The notes under the pieces are model-generated. The model was not told the DNA's origin. It saw nothing but the letters and a program-made list of their open reading frames with translations, and searched no databases. Positions 9,985-18,818 of a stretch of 64,000 nucleotides of DNA are shown here, piece after piece. The position numbers and the translations under genes were made by a program. The number at the start of each line of letters is the position of its first letter. Positions within the stretch are counted from its first letter, which is position 1. Source of the stretch: Acidicapsa dinghuensis (GTDB lineage: Bacteria; Acidobacteriota; Terriglobia; Terriglobales; Acidobacteriaceae); NCBI RefSeq assembly GCF_025685685.1, contig NZ_JAGSYH010000002.1, positions 1,096,353 to 1,160,352 on the forward strand. The letters are read 5' to 3'.

Positions 9985-10040
9985 GATCAAATTCGCGCAA
10001 AGCGCGAACCCGCCTGTTATTCCCTGGTCCCGGCCCCACC
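9985..10040 (-). repeat. hairpin module between convergent ADOP genes
   Basis: TTCGCGC-aaa-GCGCGAA (9992-10008) followed by 'cccgcctgttattccctggtccc'-like sequence. The same pair of elements occurs reverse-complemented at 42855-42900, so this copy reads on the minus strand. It sits exactly between two convergent stop codons and could serve as a two-way transcription barrier, although there is no T-tract. Confidence 0.6.
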
Positions 10041-10049
10041 GCATCCCAC

Positions 10050-12500
10050 TCACTCCGCACGCAGCGCCTGCACCGGATCGACACTGCTCGCGCGCACTCC
10101 GGGCAGCCACACCGCCGCCAGCGCCACCACGCAAAGAATCACCGGAGCCGCAAAAAACGCCACCGGATCCCACGGCCTCACCCCAAACAGAAAGCTCGAC
10201 ATCAGCCGCGTAAGCCCCAGCGCCGCTGCCATGCCAACCACAATTCCGGCCATCGCCATCCGCATGCCCGACCACACCACCAGCCCGCGAATCGCCACCC
10301 GGTCCGCGCCCAGCGCCATCCGTATGCCCATCTCCTGGCTGCGCTGCTCAACCGTGTAGGCCATCAATCCGTAAATCCCAATCGACGCCAGCGCCAACGC
10401 CACTACGCCAAAAATCGCCAGCAGCAGCATGTTGAACTGCTCCCGCGCCGTCGACACACCCATCACCTCATCCATCGTCCGCATGTGCGCCGCTGGAGCT
10501 CCCGCGCTCGCCACGCGCAATTGTTCCGTCACCGCAGCCATCAGCGCATGCGGATCGCTCCGCGTGCGCACCACCCAAAACAGCGGCTGCACATTCGTGT
10601 AAGAAATCGTGTACGCATCCGTGACCTGGGCAATCGGAACCATCACCATCGGATCCGGTGGACGCCCCGGGCCCGCATTATGCGTATCCCCAACCACCCC
10701 AACAATCGTAGACGTGGATTCATTCATCCCCGCCCCCAAGCCCTTGCTGGTGATGATTCGCTGTCCCACCGCATCGCGCCCCGGCCAATACCGCTTGGCC
10801 AGCGCCTCATTGACAAGCATCACGCCCGGAGCCGACGCCGTATCGTTCTCATTGAAGCCGCGGCCGCGCAAAACCGGAATGTGAAACACATCCAGATATC
10901 CCGGCGAAACGCTCATCCACCGGCTGCCATATTCGTGATCCTTATCCAACGGCTGCCCAGCAATCTCAAACGGCAGAGCGTCACCCACATGATTCGGCAG
11001 CCAATACGCCACAGCCGAAACCTCTACACCCGGCAGCGCATTCAGCCGGTCGCGCCCATTCCGTGAGAGCTGCGCCACGCCCGCCGTCTTCAGATAGCGT
11101 TCTCCCGTCAGCGACATATCCATCGTCAGAACATTCTGCGCGTTGAATCCAGGATCAACCGCATGCAGAGCCGCAAAGGTGCGAATCAGCAGCACCGCGC
11201 CGATCAGCAGTACCAGAGCCAGCGAAACCTCGCTGATCACCAGCAGCGCACGCACCCGGCCCTGCCGCATCCCCGTGCCCGACCGTCCCGCACTTTCCTT
11301 CAACACCGTGTTGAGATCGGTGCGCGAAGCCGTCACCGCAGGAAACAAGCCAAAGAGAATTCCAGTTCCCAACGAAACCGCAAGAGTAAACACCAGCACG
11401 CGCCAGTCAATGCCAACCGCGGAGCCATTCTCCCCAAGACGCGGCAACCCCGCCGGACTCACTGCCAGCAGCGCCCGCACACCGGCAAACCCCAGCGCCA
11501 TCCCGAGAACACCGCCCGCCACTGACAACAGCACACTTTCCGTCAGCAGTTGACGCACAATGCGCCCATGCCCCGCTCCCAGCGCGCTCCGTATCGCAAA
11601 CTCCCGCTTCCGCGCCGTGGCCCGCACCAGCAGTAGATTGGCAACATTCGCGCATGCAATCAGCAGCACCAGGCTGACCGCGCCCAGCATCACCAGCAGC
11701 GATTTGCGCGCCTCGCCCACAATGCTGTCGCGCAATGGCTGAATATGAAATTCCTGCCTCTGATTCGACTGCGGAAATTCGCGGTGATATCTGACCGCTG
11801 CAACCTTCAGCTCGGCCTGCGCCTGCGCCATCGTAACCCCCGGCCGCAGCAGCCCCGCTACCTGGAAGTAGTGGTTCATGTCGCTGGTCACCGGCTCGAA
11901 TTGAAACGGCAGCCAGATATCCGCCTGCGGATCGGAGTGAAAGTCCTTTCCCGTGACGCCGACAATCGTGTACGGCTCATTCCCCAGCAGCAGCGACTTG
12001 CCAACAACCGCAGGATCGCCCGCAAACCGCCGCTGCCATAGCCCGTAACTCAGCACCACGACCTTTCCGCCATTGGGAGAGTCTTCCTGCCGCGTAAACG
12101 TCCGTCCCGCAATCACCGGCGCGCCAAACAGACGGAAATATCCCTCCGTCACATGAATCCCGCGTATCTGCTCCGGATGATCGCCGGTAAGATTGAACCC
12201 CGGCCCCGCTGAATCATACGCGGCCACCTCCGAGAAGACGCTGCTCGCCGATTGATATGCGTGAAACTCCGGAACCGACGTAAAGAAATTGCCCAGCGTC
12301 GTCGAAAACGTCCCGAACTCAACGATCCGCTCCGCATCCGGATAACTCAACGGCTTCAGCAGCACGGCATTCACCACGCTGAAGATCGCCGTGTTCGCCC
12401 CAATACCCAGCGCAAGCGCAAGCACAGCCGCAATGGCAAAGCCGGGACTCTTCATCAGCCCGCGAACCGCATGTTTCAGATCGCTCCCCACGCCAGTCAT
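10050..12500 (-). CDS. ADOP family duplicated MacB/FtsX-type permease 4 (no prefix domain)
   Basis: 816 residues from ATG 12500 ([20 protein letters not shown]); the frame extends 25 codons further but that part lacks family resemblance. TM1 near 22-45 ([18 protein letters not shown]), FtsX unit 1 with [16 protein letters not shown], FtsX unit 2 with [16 protein letters not shown], ending in the family-typical [10 protein letters not shown]. Family topology predicts two extracytoplasmic domains and eight membrane helices. Orphan permease without ATPase; substrate unknown. A repeat block lies upstream, so the promoter would be within or next to it. Confidence 0.92.
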   Translation of the reverse strand: MTGVGSDLKHAVRGLMKSPGFAIAAVLALALGIGANTAIFSVVNAVLLKPLSYPDAERIVEFGTFSTTLGNFFTSVPEFHAYQSASSVFSEVAAYDSAGPGFNLTGDHPEQIRGIHVTEGYFRLFGAPVIAGRTFTRQEDSPNGGKVVVLSYGLWQRRFAGDPAVVGKSLLLGNEPYTIVGVTGKDFHSDPQADIWLPFQFEPVTSDMNHYFQVAGLLRPGVTMAQAQAELKVAAVRYHREFPQSNQRQEFHIQPLRDSIVGEARKSLLVMLGAVSLVLLIACANVANLLLVRATARKREFAIRSALGAGHGRIVRQLLTESVLLSVAGGVLGMALGFAGVRALLAVSPAGLPRLGENGSAVGIDWRVLVFTLAVSLGTGILFGLFPAVTASRTDLNTVLKESAGRSGTGMRQGRVRALLVISEVSLALVLLIGAVLLIRTFAALHAVDPGFNAQNVLTMDMSLTGERYLKTAGVAQLSRNGRDRLNALPGVEVSAVAYWLPNHVGDALPFEIAGQPLDKDHEYGSRWMSVSPGYLDVFHIPVLRGRGFNENDTASAPGVMLVNEALAKRYWPGRDAVGQRIITSKGLGAGMNESTSTIVGVVGDTHNAGPGRPPDPMVMVPIAQVTDAYTISYTNVQPLFWVVRTRSDPHALMAAVTEQLRVASAGAPAAHMRTMDEVMGVSTAREQFNMLLLAIFGVVALALASIGIYGLMAYTVEQRSQEMGIRMALGADRVAIRGLVVWSGMRMAMAGIVVGMAAALGLTRLMSSFLFGVRPWDPVAFFAAPVILCVVALAAVWLPGVRASSVDPVQALRAE

Positions 12501-12592
12501 CCTCCGGATGATCAAATCGGCGAAACATGCTTCTTGTGCCTGATCTGCTTCGTTCCTAGAGAGCCATCCTAACAACTTCTGACCGCGCTGCC

Positions 12593-12835
12593 GGATGCCC
12601 CATATCTAAAAGAGATGTAAGTCCAGATGCACGTCACCATGACGGCTACCCATATCTCGAAGAGATGTGAGTCCACATTCGTGCGCAAACACAAACTCAC
12701 CCGCATCCCCACAAATCGGGGTGCCCCATCCTTTCGGCGTCCCGTGCCAAAAGGGTGGTAACCACCACTGTCCGCACACCACAGATCAGAAAACACCTTC
12801 GCGCAAAGCACGAACCAGAGAGAGCAGGGCATTTA
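12593..12835 (-). repeat. modular hairpin repeat, copy C
   Basis: Fills the gap between ADOP4 and the KAP gene. Two imperfect copies of the CATATCTC hairpin module (12600-12625 and 12650-12672), then a CCTTT-GGC hairpin of the 'GGGGCACCC' cap type, then a degraded TTCGCGC-aaa-GC.CGAA hairpin near 12795. The order and the GAA triloop (reverse of TTC) place it on the minus strand. No gene is supported in 12501-12965. Confidence 0.7.
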
Positions 12836-12965
12836 TGCTCCTGAAATTTCCGCACAACAAAACGCGGTCTCAGCCCTGGGTCCCTGATCTACCGTCCCTC
12901 TATGACTAACCGCCATCCACTAGCTCCCGAAATCCGATCAGCAGATAGTCAAAATTCTCCAGCAC

Positions 12966-15900
12966 TCACTCAATCGGCCTGAACGTAGCCGGATCAAGCC
13001 CAAACAATTCGCATTGGCTTTCATAAAACCGCCGCACATCCAACTCCGCATCGTGCCCCGTGTTCGTGGCCAGCGCCACGAGCTGCCGGTCAAAATCCTT
13101 GAATCGCTTCCGCAATCCTTCAGCACTTTCTGTCGAAGACTCACCCGCCTGCCCCGCCACCAGCCTCAGATAATTCAGGAATCGTCGCACCTCGCGCGGC
13201 GCGCGGCAGTTCTCCAAAATTGATCCCGACTTCTCCCTTAGCGCCTCCGCGAAGCTCTGCGGATCCTCTGCCTCCGCCTGCTGCTTCGGTCTGCTGAACC
13301 AATAGATCAGAAACCCCGCCGCCAGCAAAACCGCAGTCCCACCAATCACCCACTTGCCGCCTTCCCATCCCACCTCGTCGCGATCAATGTCTGCTGCCAC
13401 CGTCATAGGCTTCGCAACAGGCTGTTGCGCACTCGGACCATTCTCTGGCGCTGCAACTCCTGCCTCGCCAGGTACCGCCTTCGCTGGATGCTCCGGAACC
13501 GCCGCAGTCATCGTGCTTATCTGCGTCTTCTCCGCGTCACTGCCGCTCTGTGGATACAAGAATGCGAAGAACGCGATCGCGCCAAGCGCAATAGCGCCAA
13601 CAGTCATCATCGCTCTCTGCTTCAGGCGCTCCCATCCGTGAAACTCCTGTGGTCTCGCGCTCAAAAAGTCCTTCAGGTCCAGCGACTCTGAGCGTTTCAG
13701 ATTCAGCCGCAGGTTGATAATCTTCCGCATGTATAACCGCGCATAATCCACGCGCAGTTGCACCGGGTCCACTTCATTTGGTCCCCCCGCCTGCCTCCTG
13801 TTCTTGAACTTCTCCCGGTTCTCAAACTCCTGCACCGCGATCGCTTCAAACTGCTGCGCTGCCAGCGCCTCCACCTTCTCGTAATCCGCGCCTACAAACA
13901 CGAAGCACTTCGACACAGAACTGAGAAAGTTGATCGCCTCCAGTATCTGAATCACCTGCTCCGGACGGCATCGATCCAGATCATCCAGAAAGATCACCAG
14001 CCGCTGCGGCTCCAGCGCCTCCACCACATCTTTCAGATTGGCCGCAAACTCCTCCCGCACATCCGTCTTGCCCACCAGCGACGGCAGCGTCAACAGATCC
14101 TTCACCGTCCGCCGCGCCCACTCGCCTGTTCTGTCCATCAGCTTCTCAGGGTCGGTCTTAAAGGCTCGCAACGGCTGCAGCACCAGCCACGTCAGCACCA
14201 CGGCTCCGCCGCCCCTGGCCCAGTTCGCCCAATTCGAGTGGGGAACATGAAATATCGGCAGCCACAGCGAAGACGACGCCAGAGCACCCAGCGCAAGCAC
14301 CGTAAGCGCCAGCCGGTCCCGATTCCCAAACAGCCGCACACGCAGCAGATCCAGGCGAAACGAAATTCCCACAGGCGTGAACCACGCAGGCACAGCCTGC
14401 TTCTGCACCGCTTCCATCAGGCATGCAAGCAGTTGATCTTCTTTCTGGTGATGCCATGCATTAAACCAAACCGTCAGCGCGGCGCGCTTCTCCTTCAGTT
14501 CCGACTCAAGCATCCGCATCATTGAGCTCTTGCCCATGCCCCAGGGAGCCTGCAACGAGAGAACAAGCGGTGGTGACGTTTTAGGATTCTGAATGAACCG
14601 CGCTAACCTCTTCACCAGCACGCCATAGTTAAGCGTGTCCTCTTTGAGCGTCGTAATCGGCAGATCAGAGTTGGCAATCTCCTCAATGCTCTCCAGCGCC
14701 GCAGGAGGCACAGGCCAGCATCCATAGACCATCCCTGCAGCGCAAATCGCCATCGCCAGATAAAACCACGGAGCCGGCCATCGCCGATACCCCATCCACC
14801 GCCAGTGCTTCCCCCCATCCTCCGTATGCAGGATCGTGCCTCCCCATCCCACAACCCATCCCGACTGTGACGTTACAAAAGCTACGGAATGGAGACCTTC
14901 CTTGGTATGGCCTGTTTGTCTCGACCAGCTCGCGCCCGCATCGTCGGTATGTAGGATCGTGCCATTGGTTCCCACAGCCCATCCTGACCGAGGCGTAACA
15001 AATGTTACGCAATCAAGATTTTCGGTATCAGGGCTTGCCTGTCTCCTCCAGCTCACACCCCCATCCTCGGTGTGCAGAATCATCCCTTCGTCACCCACCA
15101 CCCAGCCCGACTGCGGAGTGGCAAAGGTGACCGAAGTGAAAATGTTCGCAGTATTGCTGATCTGCCTCTTCCAGCTCACACCCCCATCCTCGGTATGTAG
15201 GATTGTGCCGCCGGTACCCACTGCCGACCCCGACTGCGGAGTGGCAAAGGTCACAGAAATGAAATTGTTCGGAGCATTGGCCTGGCTCTTCCAGTTGACG
15301 CCCCCATCCTCGGTATGCAAGATCGTACCGTTCAGACCCACAGCCCAGCCCATCTGCGTCCCTGCAAAGGCCACGGAATCAAGACCGGCCGAAGTATAGC
15401 TGGCCTGCCTGGTCCAGCTCACGCCCCCGTTCTCGGTATGTAGAATCGTGCCGTTCCACCCCACCGCCCACCCCGACTGAGGCGTAGCAAAGGTGACTGA
15501 ATTGAGAACGTCCGAATCATTGGTGGCCTGCCTCTTCCAGCTCGTGCCTCCATCCTCGGTATGCAGGATCGTGCCGTTGAAACTTACCGCCCACCCCGAC
15601 TGAGGCGTAGCAAAGGTCACCGAATAAAGAGAGTCTGAGGAAATATCAGCCTGCTTCTTCCAGCTCGCGCCCCTATCCTCGGTGTGAAGAATTATCCCTT
15701 CGTCGCCCACCGCCCATCCCAACTGTGGCGTGGCAAAGTTGACCGAAGAGAGAAGGTACGGAGTTCTGCTGATCTGTTGGTTCCAGCTCACACCTCCATC
15801 CTCCGTGTGCAGAATTGTGCCGTTCGTGCCCGCCGCCCACCCTGACTGTGGCGTGGCGAAGGTTACGGAAGTGAGATGGGCCGAAGTATTGCTCGTCTGC

Positions 15901-16739
15901 CTCTTCCAGTTCGCACCCCCATCTTCCGTGTGCAGAATCGTGCCGCTGCTACCTACTGCCCACCCTGACTGCGGAGTGATGAAGGTTACGGAGTAGAGAT
16001 AGTTCGAACCACCGCTGGTCTGCCTCTTCCAGTTTGCGCCTCCGTCCTCGGTGTGCAGAATCGCGCCGTTGCTGCCCACCGCCCAGCCCGACTGCGGCGT
16101 AGCAAACTTCACCGAACGGAGATCGTCCGAAGCATTGCTGGCTTGCCTTTCCCAGTTCGCGCCCCCATCTTTGGTGTGCAGGATAGTACCATTGGTTCCA
16201 ACTGCCCACCCCAACTGCGGCGTGGCAAAGGTCACGGAATTGAGCTCGTCAGAAGTATTGCTGGCCTGCCCCTGCCAGTTCGCTCCTCCGTCCTCGGTGT
16301 GCAGAATCGTACCGATGCTACCCACCGCCCAACCCAATCGCGGCGTAACAAAGGTCACCGAATTGAGAACATTCGAAGCGTCGCTGGCCTGCCACTTCCA
16401 GCTCGCGCCTCCATCCTCGGTGTGAATGATCGTGCCGTTCTTGCCCACCGCCCAACCCAATCGCGGCGTGACAAAGGTGACTGCGGCCAAATTGTTGGAG
16501 GTAACCGCAGGTCGAAGCACAGAGCGCTCTTCGAGGAGCATACTCCACCACCGCCAGCTCAGTGGCGTCGGCCTCTCTTCAAATTGCGGTGGAACGGATT
16601 GCCTCCACGCCAGCCACGCAGCAAGCGCCAGCATCACCAGCGAACCGGCAAAGACAAAAAGCCGCCTCTGCCCAGCCCGGTCCGCAGGCATCAGCGCCGC
16701 ACCGAAACTCCAACGTCTTTTCCCACTCTGGCTCGCCAT
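12966..16739 (-). CDS. Ycf48-type beta-propeller / KAP P-loop NTPase membrane fusion protein
   Basis: 1257 residues from ATG 16739 (GGAG ten bases upstream; a TTG three codons earlier has no spacing for an SD). A membrane helix at about 25-46 is followed by 14 tandem repeats of about 41 residues (85-657), consensus SVTFATPQSGWAVGTNGTIL then HTEDGG..W, the Ycf48/BNR-like blade, so probably two seven-bladed propellers. A second helix near 660-682 leads into a KAP NTPase: Walker A APWGMGKSS (731-739), a two-helix membrane insertion near 790-850, Walker B LVIFLDDLD (about 913-921). Two more helices lie near 1070 and 1155. KAP NTPases include Kidins220 and phage-exclusion PifA. Likely an envelope sensor with an extracytoplasmic propeller and a cytoplasmic NTPase; function inferred only. 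Confidence 0.85.
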   Translation of the reverse strand: MASQSGKRRWSFGAALMPADRAGQRRLFVFAGSLVMLALAAWLAWRQSVPPQFEERPTPLSWRWWSMLLEERSVLRPAVTSNNLAAVTFVTPRLGWAVGKNGTIIHTEDGGASWKWQASDASNVLNSVTFVTPRLGWAVGSIGTILHTEDGGANWQGQASNTSDELNSVTFATPQLGWAVGTNGTILHTKDGGANWERQASNASDDLRSVKFATPQSGWAVGSNGAILHTEDGGANWKRQTSGGSNYLYSVTFITPQSGWAVGSSGTILHTEDGGANWKRQTSNTSAHLTSVTFATPQSGWAAGTNGTILHTEDGGVSWNQQISRTPYLLSSVNFATPQLGWAVGDEGIILHTEDRGASWKKQADISSDSLYSVTFATPQSGWAVSFNGTILHTEDGGTSWKRQATNDSDVLNSVTFATPQSGWAVGWNGTILHTENGGVSWTRQASYTSAGLDSVAFAGTQMGWAVGLNGTILHTEDGGVNWKSQANAPNNFISVTFATPQSGSAVGTGGTILHTEDGGVSWKRQISNTANIFTSVTFATPQSGWVVGDEGMILHTEDGGVSWRRQASPDTENLDCVTFVTPRSGWAVGTNGTILHTDDAGASWSRQTGHTKEGLHSVAFVTSQSGWVVGWGGTILHTEDGGKHWRWMGYRRWPAPWFYLAMAICAAGMVYGCWPVPPAALESIEEIANSDLPITTLKEDTLNYGVLVKRLARFIQNPKTSPPLVLSLQAPWGMGKSSMMRMLESELKEKRAALTVWFNAWHHQKEDQLLACLMEAVQKQAVPAWFTPVGISFRLDLLRVRLFGNRDRLALTVLALGALASSSLWLPIFHVPHSNWANWARGGGAVVLTWLVLQPLRAFKTDPEKLMDRTGEWARRTVKDLLTLPSLVGKTDVREEFAANLKDVVEALEPQRLVIFLDDLDRCRPEQVIQILEAINFLSSVSKCFVFVGADYEKVEALAAQQFEAIAVQEFENREKFKNRRQAGGPNEVDPVQLRVDYARLYMRKIINLRLNLKRSESLDLKDFLSARPQEFHGWERLKQRAMMTVGAIALGAIAFFAFLYPQSGSDAEKTQISTMTAAVPEHPAKAVPGEAGVAAPENGPSAQQPVAKPMTVAADIDRDEVGWEGGKWVIGGTAVLLAAGFLIYWFSRPKQQAEAEDPQSFAEALREKSGSILENCRAPREVRRFLNYLRLVAGQAGESSTESAEGLRKRFKDFDRQLVALATNTGHDAELDVRRFYESQCELFGLDPATFRPIE
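14769..16487 (-). repeat. 14 tandem 123-bp coding repeats
   Basis: Lies inside the propeller-KAP gene. Unit length is 123 bp (one unit is 120 bp), each coding for one 41-residue propeller blade. Nucleotide identity between neighbouring units is high, with recurring blocks such as CATCCTCGGTGTGCAG and CCCGACTGCGGCGTGGCAAA, so units were probably copied recently and may still expand or contract. Confidence 0.9.
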
Positions 16740-16914
16740 ACGTTCCAAGCTCCGCCAGCAATCGCAGATTCCGGTAACTCAGAAATAACAACGAGCCTAA
16801 CCCGAACAAAGCCCCCGCGCAACGCCCCAATCATCTGGTCGCAGTTCTGCGTCTTCAGGAGAGAACAGGCCATTCACGAGCATGCATCGTCAACCTTGGC
16901 TTTTCACACTTCAC

Positions 16915-17285
16915 ACCCGCGGATGCCCCCATTCTCGATTCTGAGACCGGGGAACCACCACCGTGCGCACCACCACCAAGATTTGTCATCCTGAGCAAAC
17001 CGGGGCCCCGCGGACAGGTCTTCGTCCGTGGGGTGGAGAAGCGAAGGATCTGCTTTTGTCTTTGCATTTGCCCTTGCTTTTCTGTCTGTCATCCCCGAAG
17101 GGGATCTGTTTCTCCCTCAAACAACATCAAACTCCACAACCGCGCATCAGCCAATGCGCCAAAGGCGCATCTCATACCAGCCCAGGCAGTAACAGCCGCA
17201 CGGAAAGCCAAAGGCGTTCCGTGCGCGTGAAGGCCTGAGTTAACATCCTCCCGACAACCCACGCGGGCTGAAGGCCCGCCTCATT
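16915..17285 (-). repeat. modular hairpin repeat, long copy B with a replaced inner hairpin
   Basis: Minus orientation. It has the GCGGGC/GCCCGC, ATGCGCC/GGCGCAT, ATCCCC-ttc-GGGGAT and GAGACCGGGG modules in standard order. The central element is different: the usual GCCTGAC/GTCAGGC hairpin is absent, and GCACGGAA (17198-17205) pairs with TTCCGTGC (17217-17224) instead, enclosed by CAGGC/GCCTG (17183-17187, 17233-17237). It belongs to the 870-base gap between the KAP gene and rsmG. Confidence 0.85.
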
Positions 17286-17296
17286 TTCATCTCGCT

Positions 17297-17505
17297 GAGT
17301 TCCCCATCTCCCGAAGAGATATGGGTCCACATTCGCGCGCAAACACAAACCGTTTTTGCCTTTCTTTCTGTCATTCCCCTCAGGGGAATCTGCTTTTTCC
17401 TGAAGAGGCAGGGTGCCCCATCCTTTCGGCTTTCCGTGCCGAAAGGGTGGGAACCACCACCGTCCGCACCACCACACATCAGAAAACACCTTCGCGCAAA
17501 GGCGA
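17297..17505 (-). repeat. modular hairpin repeat, copy B2
   Basis: Second block in the same gap, minus orientation: a CATCTC-type hairpin near 17310, TTCCCC-tca-GGGGAA near 17375, the alternative cap CCTTTCGGC (17422-17430) with GCCGAAAGG (17438-17446), and a degraded TTCGCGC-aaa-GGCGAA near 17490. Confidence 0.75.
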
Positions 17506-17562
17506 ATCTCCAATATCTCTCTGCTGCGAACCAGGCCGATGCCGATTCACTGCGGCCAAATT

Positions 17563-17590
17563 GATCTCTGACCCCTGATCTCTGACCCCT
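17563..17590 (+). repeat. exact 14-bp tandem duplication upstream of rsmG
   Basis: GATCTCTGACCCCT occurs twice head to tail, ending 21 bases before the rsmG start. It may be simple slippage; it also lies where a promoter or operator would be expected. Confidence 0.7.
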
Positions 17591-17611
17591 GGCTCACACT
17601 AAAATCTCCTT

Positions 17612-18262
17612 ATGGCTCCCGTCGCCCGCCTCAACCAACTTCTCGCCGAGGCCAACTCCCCACCCCTCACCGAAGACCAATCCGCAAGATTCACCGCCTA
17701 CCTGACCCTCCTCCAGAAATGGAACGCCCGCACCAACCTCACCGCCATCCGCGACGAGGACGGCATTCTGAGCCGCCACTTCCTCGAATCCATCCTCGCC
17801 GCCCATTTTCTTCCTGAAAACGTTTCCAATTTACTCGACTTCGGTTCCGGCGCCGGTTTTCCCGGACTTCCCATCGCCATCCTTCACCCAGAGCTGCCTG
17901 TCACCCTCGCCGAGTCGCAGCACAAAAAAGCCGCCTTCCTCCGCGAAGCCGTCCGCACCCTCGCACTTCCCAACGTCACCATCCACGCCGCCCGCGCCGA
18001 AACCCTCCCCACAAAATTCGCCTGCATCACCCTCCGCGCCGTCGACAACATGCAACAGGCCATCTCAGCAGCCATCCAGCTCCTCGCCCCTTCCGGTTGG
18101 TTAGCCATCCTCACCACCCGCTCCGACGCCGCCACTATCGAGTTGCTGGCTGCACAATCCACTCAGCCCAAATCCCTCCGCTTCACCTGGCAGCCCCACC
18201 ATTCGCTCCCACCCGGCACTGACCGAATCCTCCTCCAGGGTCAACTTCTCCCCTCTTCCTGA
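17612..18262 (+). CDS. rsmG: 16S rRNA (guanine527-N7)-methyltransferase RsmG
   Basis: 216 residues, standard family length. It transfers a methyl group from SAM to N7 of G527 in 16S rRNA. Visible landmarks: the helical N-terminus (LTLLQKWNARTNLTAIRDED), SAM motif LLDFGSGAGFPGLPIAI at about 69-85, VTLAESQHKKAAFLREAV, and FACITLRAVDNM, where Arg sits in the family's catalytic region. Synteny rsmG-parA-parB near the origin is widespread in bacteria and supports the call. The first parS-like site begins 84 bases after the stop. Confidence 0.95.
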   Translation: MAPVARLNQLLAEANSPPLTEDQSARFTAYLTLLQKWNARTNLTAIRDEDGILSRHFLESILAAHFLPENVSNLLDFGSGAGFPGLPIAILHPELPVTLAESQHKKAAFLREAVRTLALPNVTIHAARAETLPTKFACITLRAVDNMQQAISAAIQLLAPSGWLAILTTRSDAATIELLAAQSTQPKSLRFTWQPHHSLPPGTDRILLQGQLLPSS

Positions 18263-18345
18263 TTGCTCCACATTTAATTAAAGAAAGCGTATTTACCGTT
18301 TAACCCAATATTTTCCCCATTCAATGCAGTTTATTGCCGTTCGCC

Positions 18346-18373
18346 GTGCATTGCTCTACGTAGAGCAATGCAC
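18346..18373. promoter_or_regulatory. parS-like site 1 (28-bp perfect palindrome)
   Basis: GTGCATTGCTCTAC followed by its exact reverse complement. The core TGCTCTAC/GTAGAGCA differs from canonical parS (TGTTCCAC/GTGGAACA) symmetrically at two positions per arm. Confidence 0.7.
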
Positions 18374-18407
18374 TAGCCATCGTACCTCGTTCAGCCAGGC
18401 CACAAAT

Positions 18408-18423
18408 TGCTCCACGTGGAACA
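18408..18423. promoter_or_regulatory. parS-like site 2
   Basis: TGCTCCACGTGGAACA: the right half matches canonical parS and the left half has the local T-to-C variant. Confidence 0.8.
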
Positions 18424-18452
18424 CTCCAACATCCAAAACCCAACTCCGGAAT

Positions 18453-18468
18453 TGCTCCACGTAGAGCA
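18453..18468. promoter_or_regulatory. parS-like site 3
   Basis: TGCTCCACGTAGAGCA, one mismatch from perfect symmetry; flanks ATT/AAT extend the palindrome. Confidence 0.7.
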
Positions 18469-18495
18469 ATTTCACCTTTCGCATCTCTACGCAAT

Positions 18496-18511
18496 TGCTT
18501 CACATGGAACA
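18496..18511. promoter_or_regulatory. parS-like site 4 (degenerate)
   Basis: TGCTTCACATGGAACA: right arm canonical, centre CAC/ATG instead of CAC/GTG. Confidence 0.6.
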
Positions 18512-18523
18512 TCACCCCTACCT

Positions 18524-18547
18524 GGATTGCTCCACGTGGAGCAATCC
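18524..18547. promoter_or_regulatory. parS-like site 5 (24-bp perfect palindrome)
   Basis: GGATTGCTCCAC plus its exact reverse complement, with core TGCTCCACGTGGAGCA. Confidence 0.8.
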
Positions 18548-18584
18548 GTTCCGTTTCCTTCCACCCTTCCCTGTTTGCCAAAAA

Positions 18585-18600
18585 TGTTCCCCATGGAACA
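18585..18600. promoter_or_regulatory. parS-like site 6 (altered centre)
   Basis: TGTTCCCCATGGAACA: both outer arms are canonical parS but the central bases are changed. It is the closest upstream site to parA. Confidence 0.6.
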
Positions 18601-18818
18601 TTTCCCTGCCGTTGCATCTTTTCTGCGTCACAAGCAACCGACATTTCCACCGCCGTCCACAGCCCGGCCTGCGTTCCTGTGCGTTCCAGCATGCCCTGCA
18701 ACTCACATCATTTCCATTACTTACAACCGGTCCGCCGTTAGTTACAGAAAGTTCTCCACAAAATTCGCAAATCCATCCAATGTCAACCCCTCAATCCAAC
18801 CGGATACTCTGGATTCCC

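Noticed and set aside
14769..16487. Regular 123-bp spacing suggesting a CRISPR or satellite array
   Set aside because: Units are in frame, code for propeller blades throughout, and have no spacer/repeat alternation.
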